This document shows, piece after piece, positions 60,098-64,000 of a stretch of 64,000 nucleotides of DNA (position 1 is its first letter; every line of letters begins with the position of its first letter). The stretch is from assembly GCF_000472545.1 (NCBI RefSeq), contig NZ_AWZV01000031.1, forward strand, positions 276-64,275. The letters run 5' to 3'. Source of the stretch: Burkholderia sp. WSM2232. Its GTDB lineage: Bacteria > Pseudomonadota > Gammaproteobacteria > Burkholderiales > Burkholderiaceae. The notes beneath the pieces are model-generated. The model saw only the letters and a list, made by a program, of their open reading frames with translations. It was not told the DNA's origin and did no database searches. Position numbers and translations under genes: made by a program.

Positions 60098-60889
60098 TCA
60101 GGAACCGCCGAACCAGTTATAGCCCTGGTTCTCCCAGTAACCGCCGGGATAGTCGTTGGTCACGCTGATCGCGACGATATGCTTCGGGTTCTTGTAACCG
60201 AGCTTGGTAGGGATGCGCAGCTTCATCGGGAAGCCGTACTTGGGCGGCAGTGTCGCGCCGTCGTAACCGAGCGTGAGCTGCGTCTGCGGATGCAGCGCCG
60301 TCGGCATGTCGATACTGGTCCAATAGTTGTCCGCACAATGCAGGGACACGTATTTCGCCGTTATATCGGCCCCCGCGCGCTTGAGGAACTCGGCGAAGCG
60401 CACGCCGTCCCAGCGGCCGATCGCGCTCCATCCTTCAATGCAGATATGCCGCGTGATCTGGCTCTCCTGCGGCAGCGCGCGCAGTTCGTCGAGCGTCCAC
60501 ACGCGCTTGCCGTTCGCGAGGCCGCTCACCTGCAGCCGGTAGCTCGCCGCGTCGACCTCGGGCACGTCGTCGATGTCGTAGAACGCATTGAAGGGAAACG
60601 GCCGCGTAATCATCGACTCCGCGTACGTCGGCGCCAGTGTCTTCGGGCTGAAGAGCAGCGCCTGCACGTCGTCGTTGAATGACGACATCTTGCGCAGCAT
60701 CGTGTTCACTGACTTGTCGTTCGAGAGATCGCAGCCCGACAAGAGCGCGATCCCGCCTAGCGTGAGAATGCGTTGGCCGAGCAGGCGGCGCGCCGGGTTT
60801 TTCAGCTCGCCGCGCGCGTCCTTGATGATGGTCTGCGCATGTGAAACCGCGAACGCACTGGGTTTTCCGGATTTGTTGGGTAAGGTCAT
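60098..60889 (-). CDS. YedY/MsrP-like molybdopterin-binding oxidoreductase
   Basis: A 263-aa protein with the sulfite-oxidase fold. The Mo-ligand Cys150 sits in TRHICIEGWSAIGRWDGV; other family runs are YVSLHCADNYWTSIDM and PPKYGFPMKLRIPTKLGYKNPKHI. The N-terminus has NPARRLLGQRILTLGGIALLSGCDLS: a twin-Arg-like RR, a hydrophobic stretch and a lipobox ending in Cys53, so it may be a Tat-exported lipoprotein; this differs from E. coli MsrP. Two bases downstream of the cytochrome b561 gene, its probable electron donor. Substrate unknown; protein methionine sulfoxide repair is one option. Confidence 0.88.
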   Translation of the reverse strand: MTLPNKSGKPSAFAVSHAQTIIKDARGELKNPARRLLGQRILTLGGIALLSGCDLSNDKSVNTMLRKMSSFNDDVQALLFSPKTLAPTYAESMITRPFPFNAFYDIDDVPEVDAASYRLQVSGLANGKRVWTLDELRALPQESQITRHICIEGWSAIGRWDGVRFAEFLKRAGADITAKYVSLHCADNYWTSIDMPTALHPQTQLTLGYDGATLPPKYGFPMKLRIPTKLGYKNPKHIVAISVTNDYPGGYWENQGYNWFGGS

Positions 60890-60891
60890 GA

Positions 60892-61485
60892 TCAGCGCCC
60901 CCGAATCATCACGAGAAGCGAGCGCGGCACCAGCGCCACCATCGCCACATGCACGACGAAGAACGCGACCAGCACGCTCATAGCAGAGAAATGCACGACT
61001 CGCGCGTTGTCGTAGCCGCCCATCAGCGTGCGCAACAGCGGGAACTGCACGGACTTCCAGATCGCGAGTCCGGACAGAATGACAAGCGCAATATCCACGA
61101 TCACTACGAGATAGGCGAACTTTTGCACCGCGTTGTAGCGCGACAGGTCCTCGTGGCCGAGCTTGCCGCGCAACGCGGCGCTCAGGTCGCTTGCGAGCGA
61201 GCGCAAGCTCACTGGCAACAGCTTTTGCCGCAAGCGGCCCGAAGCGAGATTGAGCCCGACGTAGACAATGAAATTGGCGACCAGCAGCCACATGACCGCG
61301 AAGTGCCATTGCAACGCGCCGCCGAGCCAGCCGCCCAGCGTGATGGCCGACGGAAACCGCCAGTCCGCGAAGATCGGCGACGCGTTGTAGATCTGCCAGC
61401 CGCTCGTCACCATCAGCATGACGGCGAGCGCATTAATCCAGTGTGAGATGCGGACCCAGGCGGGTTGAATCTTCGTGTAACTCAA
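60892..61485 (-). CDS. Cytochrome b561-type membrane subunit
   Basis: A 197-aa four-helix heme b protein. Likely heme ligands: His15 (RISHWINAL), His61 (LQWHFAVMW), His165 (ARVVHFSAM) and His179 (FFVVHVAMV). It passes quinol electrons to the periplasmic molybdopterin protein encoded right after it (2-bp gap), analogous to MsrQ-MsrP, though MsrQ belongs to a different heme family. Confidence 0.88.
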   Translation of the reverse strand: MSYTKIQPAWVRISHWINALAVMLMVTSGWQIYNASPIFADWRFPSAITLGGWLGGALQWHFAVMWLLVANFIVYVGLNLASGRLRQKLLPVSLRSLASDLSAALRGKLGHEDLSRYNAVQKFAYLVVIVDIALVILSGLAIWKSVQFPLLRTLMGGYDNARVVHFSAMSVLVAFFVVHVAMVALVPRSLLVMIRGR

Positions 61486-61777
61486 GGCGGCCTCGTGGTG
61501 GATAGCTGCAAAAAAATCGGCACTGTCATGGGCGTAAACAGCGGTTGTAGGCAGCTATTCCATTGCATGGGCAATTTATTTCGGCGCTGGGCGCGAGGCG
61601 CGCAGATCGGGCCACCGGCCAATCCGCCAATCCCCCAATCGGCGGACGATGCGCACGAACACACGGACAAAGACTATTGGATTTCTCTAGAGTTGATGGG
61701 TCGCCGGCCAATGCCGGCCGGCGAAGCCGCGCCGACTCCCGGCGCGAGCCAACTCAAGGACCAAAGGAAAAACCACA
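61486..61777. other. Divergent spacer upstream of the acyl-ACP reductase-like gene
   Basis: About 290 bases carrying the promoters of the cytochrome b561 operon and the reductase-like gene. An interrupted inverted repeat GGATAGCTGC (61500-61509) / GCAGCTATTCC (61551-61561) and a CCAATCCGCCAATCCCCCAATCGG triplicate (about 61617-61642) are the visible structures. Confidence 0.5.
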
Positions 61778-62992
61778 ATGGGAACCTCTCTTTACAACGA
61801 ACCATCGACTGCCGGCGACGTGCACAGCACCTCGATGCTGCGCCCGGCCGGTGCGCCGCTGACGCTCAAACACACGATCCACCCCGAGCAGATTCGCGAC
61901 AATCTGCCCGCGGGCCAGGGTGGCATCGGCTTTCTCTTTCACGCTACGGACTGGGAGACGCTTTCTTTCTCCTTTCACAACGTCAAGACCCGTAACGCGT
62001 CATTCGAGGAAGAGCTCTGGCGCACCAGTCCTTTCATTGCCTCGCCGATCTATCTCGGCTCGCAGATGATCGGCGCGAACATTGCATGCCCGGTGCCGCT
62101 GGAGCTTTGGCTCGGCAGCCCGCGCGGCATCAAGCGGTTTCGCGAAACGCAGTTTTTCCCCGCGCTGGAACTGGCGAAGCAGGCAGGCCTGAACATGGTT
62201 GCGATGGGCGCCTCCACGCCATACGCCTGCAACTATGGAGCGCTGCCGCGGCAGACCAGGCCGCCGCACATCACGACGGGCCACGCGGCGACCGCGGCGA
62301 TGCTGAAAGACTGGGCGATGCACTGCTGCAACGAGCTCGACCTCGAATTCGGCAACATGAAGCTCGCCCTCTTCGGCGCGGCGGGACGGCTCGGCACGAC
62401 GGTGGCCAAGTACCTGCTCTATAAGGAAACGCCGCGTGAACTGGTGCTGATCGACCTGCCGGACAAGGTCAACCTGCTGGCGGATCAGGCCCGCGAGCTG
62501 ATGGCGGCCGACCTGCTCGGACACACCAAGGTGTCGGTCCACACCTTCAGCCCCGAGAAGCCCTTGCCGCAGTTCGACGGCGCGATTCTCGCGAGCAGCA
62601 CCAGCGTGCCTTATCTGACGGCTGCCGATCTGAAACGGGCGCGCTTCTGGATCGACGACTCGCATCCACGCGCCGCGAGCGTGGAGGCGGAACTCGCGTC
62701 GCGCGGACATACGCTATATATTGAATGTTTCGCGCGCGGCCCGGCCGGTCTCGATTCGCGCTTTCCGTTCCGGCTGCCGAGCACGCGCGACTGCTATACG
62801 TGTTTCGCCGAGGGTTATGCCGCCTGGCAGGAAGGTATCGCTTCCGACTTCATTATCGGCAGCCCGCCCGTATGGTCCGTCTCCTATACTCATGGGCTGT
62901 TGAAAAAGTACGGATTCTCGGTCGGACCTTTTCACGGCAAGGACGGCTCGGCGATCAACCTCGATCTGGGCGTAACCGCAAATATGAATTAA
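61778..62992 (+). CDS. Long-chain acyl-ACP reductase-like dehydrogenase
   Basis: A 404-aa cytosolic enzyme. A Rossmann motif G200-x2-G203-x2-G206 (LFGAAGRLGTTVAKYLL) follows a helical N-terminal domain. Several runs line up with cyanobacterial acyl-ACP reductase: FFPALELAKQAGLNMVAMGA, ITTGHAATAAML and CYTCFAEGYAAWQEG, whose Cys342 matches the catalytic Cys294 (ACFAE) of that enzyme (alignment from memory). It should reduce a fatty acyl thioester to an aldehyde or condense a related intermediate. The ribosome site AAAGGAAAAACCACA is moderate. A CqsS-like kinase gene starts 28 bp downstream, so the product may be a signal. An N-terminal extension of about 30 residues is low-complexity. Confidence 0.75.
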   Translation: MGTSLYNEPSTAGDVHSTSMLRPAGAPLTLKHTIHPEQIRDNLPAGQGGIGFLFHATDWETLSFSFHNVKTRNASFEEELWRTSPFIASPIYLGSQMIGANIACPVPLELWLGSPRGIKRFRETQFFPALELAKQAGLNMVAMGASTPYACNYGALPRQTRPPHITTGHAATAAMLKDWAMHCCNELDLEFGNMKLALFGAAGRLGTTVAKYLLYKETPRELVLIDLPDKVNLLADQARELMAADLLGHTKVSVHTFSPEKPLPQFDGAILASSTSVPYLTAADLKRARFWIDDSHPRAASVEAELASRGHTLYIECFARGPAGLDSRFPFRLPSTRDCYTCFAEGYAAWQEGIASDFIIGSPPVWSVSYTHGLLKKYGFSVGPFHGKDGSAINLDLGVTANMN

Positions 62993-63020
62993 CCGGGTCG
63001 TCAATGTCACTGGAGGCCAG

Positions 63021-64000
63021 ATGATCATACCGCGCGAAAGCATGCAGGACGTGCTGGACCGAAGCCGGTTTGCAATCCGATGGGGAGGCGTACTCGGCCT
63101 CGTATGCCACCCCGTCTATTACCTCGTCTGGACTTACCTCCTGCCGCAGCCCTACGACAATCTGCCGCTGCGTCTGAGCGCGGCGCTGATCTGCATTCCG
63201 TTGATCTTCCAGGCGCGCTGGCCAAAACGGTTCAACGCCTACCTGCTGGTCTACTGGCATGTGTGCCTGATCTACGTGCTACCGTTCGTGTGCACGTTCC
63301 TCGCAATCAGAAATTCCTTCTCCACCATGTGGATGATGACCGAAGTCATGATGATCTTCATCATGGCGTTGTGCATCGACAATCCCTTCCTGCTGATGGG
63401 CTGCATCGGCATCGGCATGCTCTCCGGCGCGCTGGCCGCGGTGGCCAGCTCGCCTGCTCCCATCGTGCTCAGCACCGCTAATCAGTCGGACCTCGCCGTG
63501 CTGCCGGTCGTCGTGTTATGCAGCATGGCGTTTGCCCATGCGATCAGTAAAGGGCGCATCTTCGTCGAGAAAAACCGTGCGCTGCAGGCGCTCGCCGGCT
63601 CCATTGCACATGAAATGCGCAACCCGCTCAGCCAGTTGAAGCACGTGCTCGACCGCGTCGAAGAAACACTGCCCGCTCTCACCGAAGGGGGCCGCGCCCC
63701 CGCGCTCTCCGGCTCAGGCGCGGCGCTGCTGTACCGGCATCTCGCGCACGGGCAGTTGTCGATCGAGCGCGGCCTGCGGGTGATCGCCATGACGCTCGAC
63801 GAAGTCAGCGCGAAACAGATCCGCTCGGACTCGCTTGCTTACCTGAGCGCGGCGGCCGCCACCCGCAAGGCGCTCGACGAATACGGCTTTGCGGATAAAA
63901 AGGAACGCGGCAAGGTGCGCCTCGTCGTGCTGGAAGATTTCACTTTCAAGGTGGACGAGACGGTCTACCTCTTCACGCTCTTCAATTTGATCAAGAACGC
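63021..64000 (+). CDS. Membrane sensor histidine kinase, CqsS/LqsS/PhcS-like (truncated by window end)
   Basis: The first 326 codons are visible. Six or so hydrophobic segments (about 20-42, 50-66, 72-96, 103-120, 122-146, 156-175) form a membrane sensor without a large periplasmic domain, as in the quorum receptors CqsS, LqsS and PhcS. The HisKA H-box is SIAHEMRNPLSQL with phospho-acceptor His197. An unusual helical insertion follows, and the N-box begins at FNLIKN at the window edge. TGGAGGCCAG precedes the ATG. Transcribed with the acyl-ACP reductase-like gene. A response regulator would be expected beyond 64000. Confidence 0.85.
   Translation, partial: MIIPRESMQDVLDRSRFAIRWGGVLGLVCHPVYYLVWTYLLPQPYDNLPLRLSAALICIPLIFQARWPKRFNAYLLVYWHVCLIYVLPFVCTFLAIRNSFSTMWMMTEVMMIFIMALCIDNPFLLMGCIGIGMLSGALAAVASSPAPIVLSTANQSDLAVLPVVVLCSMAFAHAISKGRIFVEKNRALQALAGSIAHEMRNPLSQLKHVLDRVEETLPALTEGGRAPALSGSGAALLYRHLAHGQLSIERGLRVIAMTLDEVSAKQIRSDSLAYLSAAAATRKALDEYGFADKKERGKVRLVVLEDFTFKVDETVYLFTLFNLIKN

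Overview
The window is a GC-rich (well over 60% by eye) bacterial chromosome segment of a beta-proteobacterium, most likely Burkholderiaceae (Paraburkholderia/Caballeronia/Burkholderia). This rests on protein style: a PBP1A of this group's type, a DUF1289 protein, a PotFGHI set, a PuuD-type urate oxidase and a CqsS/PhcS-like kinase. Genus and species are inference. No rRNA, tRNA, CRISPR array, prophage or intact insertion sequence was seen.

Layout. 1-1075: start of a VgrG (type VI secretion spike) gene running off the left edge, a sparse AT-richer stretch, and a possible 48-aa microprotein with its own terminator. 1538-8729: PBP1A, a ribbon-helix-helix-type protein, PspA/IM30 plus a TPR membrane protein, and a TetR repressor. 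8983-13307: a Baeyer-Villiger-type monooxygenase with an alpha/beta hydrolase, then a soluble chemoreceptor. 13339-17440: polyamine importer potFGHI. 18323-27020: Nramp metal transporter, outer membrane phospholipase A, DUF1289 protein, OmpW porin, nitronate monooxygenase, aldehyde dehydrogenase and a YbiT-type ABC-F ATPase. 27133-28471: a beta-hydroxyacid dehydrogenase and dodecin.

28843-46163 is a purine salvage and catabolism island. It holds a four-gene BMP-type ABC importer, a LysR regulator, an 8-oxoguanine/guanine deaminase-type amidohydrolase, HIU hydrolase (uraH), membrane urate oxidase with a cytochrome c tail (puuD), ureidoglycolate lyase and allantoicase (allA-alc, overlapping), OHCU decarboxylase and cyclase-type allantoinase (uraD-puuE, overlapping), a hydantoin/allantoin racemase, an NCS1 permease and an FCD-type GntR regulator. 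The regulator's promoter carries a palindrome over its -35 box. Together these enzymes take urate to HIU, OHCU, S-allantoin, allantoate, ureidoglycolate and glyoxylate plus urea. Xanthine dehydrogenase and urease are not in the window.

46475-52780 is cell-wall and nucleic-acid maintenance: LD-carboxypeptidase, TadA with a repetitive N-terminal tail, a DUF1992 protein, a 2H RNA phosphodiesterase, and a radical-SAM/UdgX repair operon whose promoter carries a perfect LexA-type SOS box. 53088-61485: chromate transporter, LCMT-type methyltransferase, low-affinity iron permease-family protein, membrane chemoreceptor, EamA exporter, a periplasmic protein, and a YedY-like molybdopterin protein with a cytochrome b561 partner.

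61778-64000 ends with the most intriguing pair. An enzyme with the hallmarks of long-chain acyl-ACP reductase (including a Cys aligning with the catalytic Cys of the cyanobacterial enzyme) is followed 28 bp later by a multi-TM sensor kinase of CqsS/LqsS/PhcS appearance, truncated by the window edge. It looks like a signal synthase/receptor pair with an unusual synthase. A second theme is the number of short tandem repeats in the spacers, and even inside tadA.
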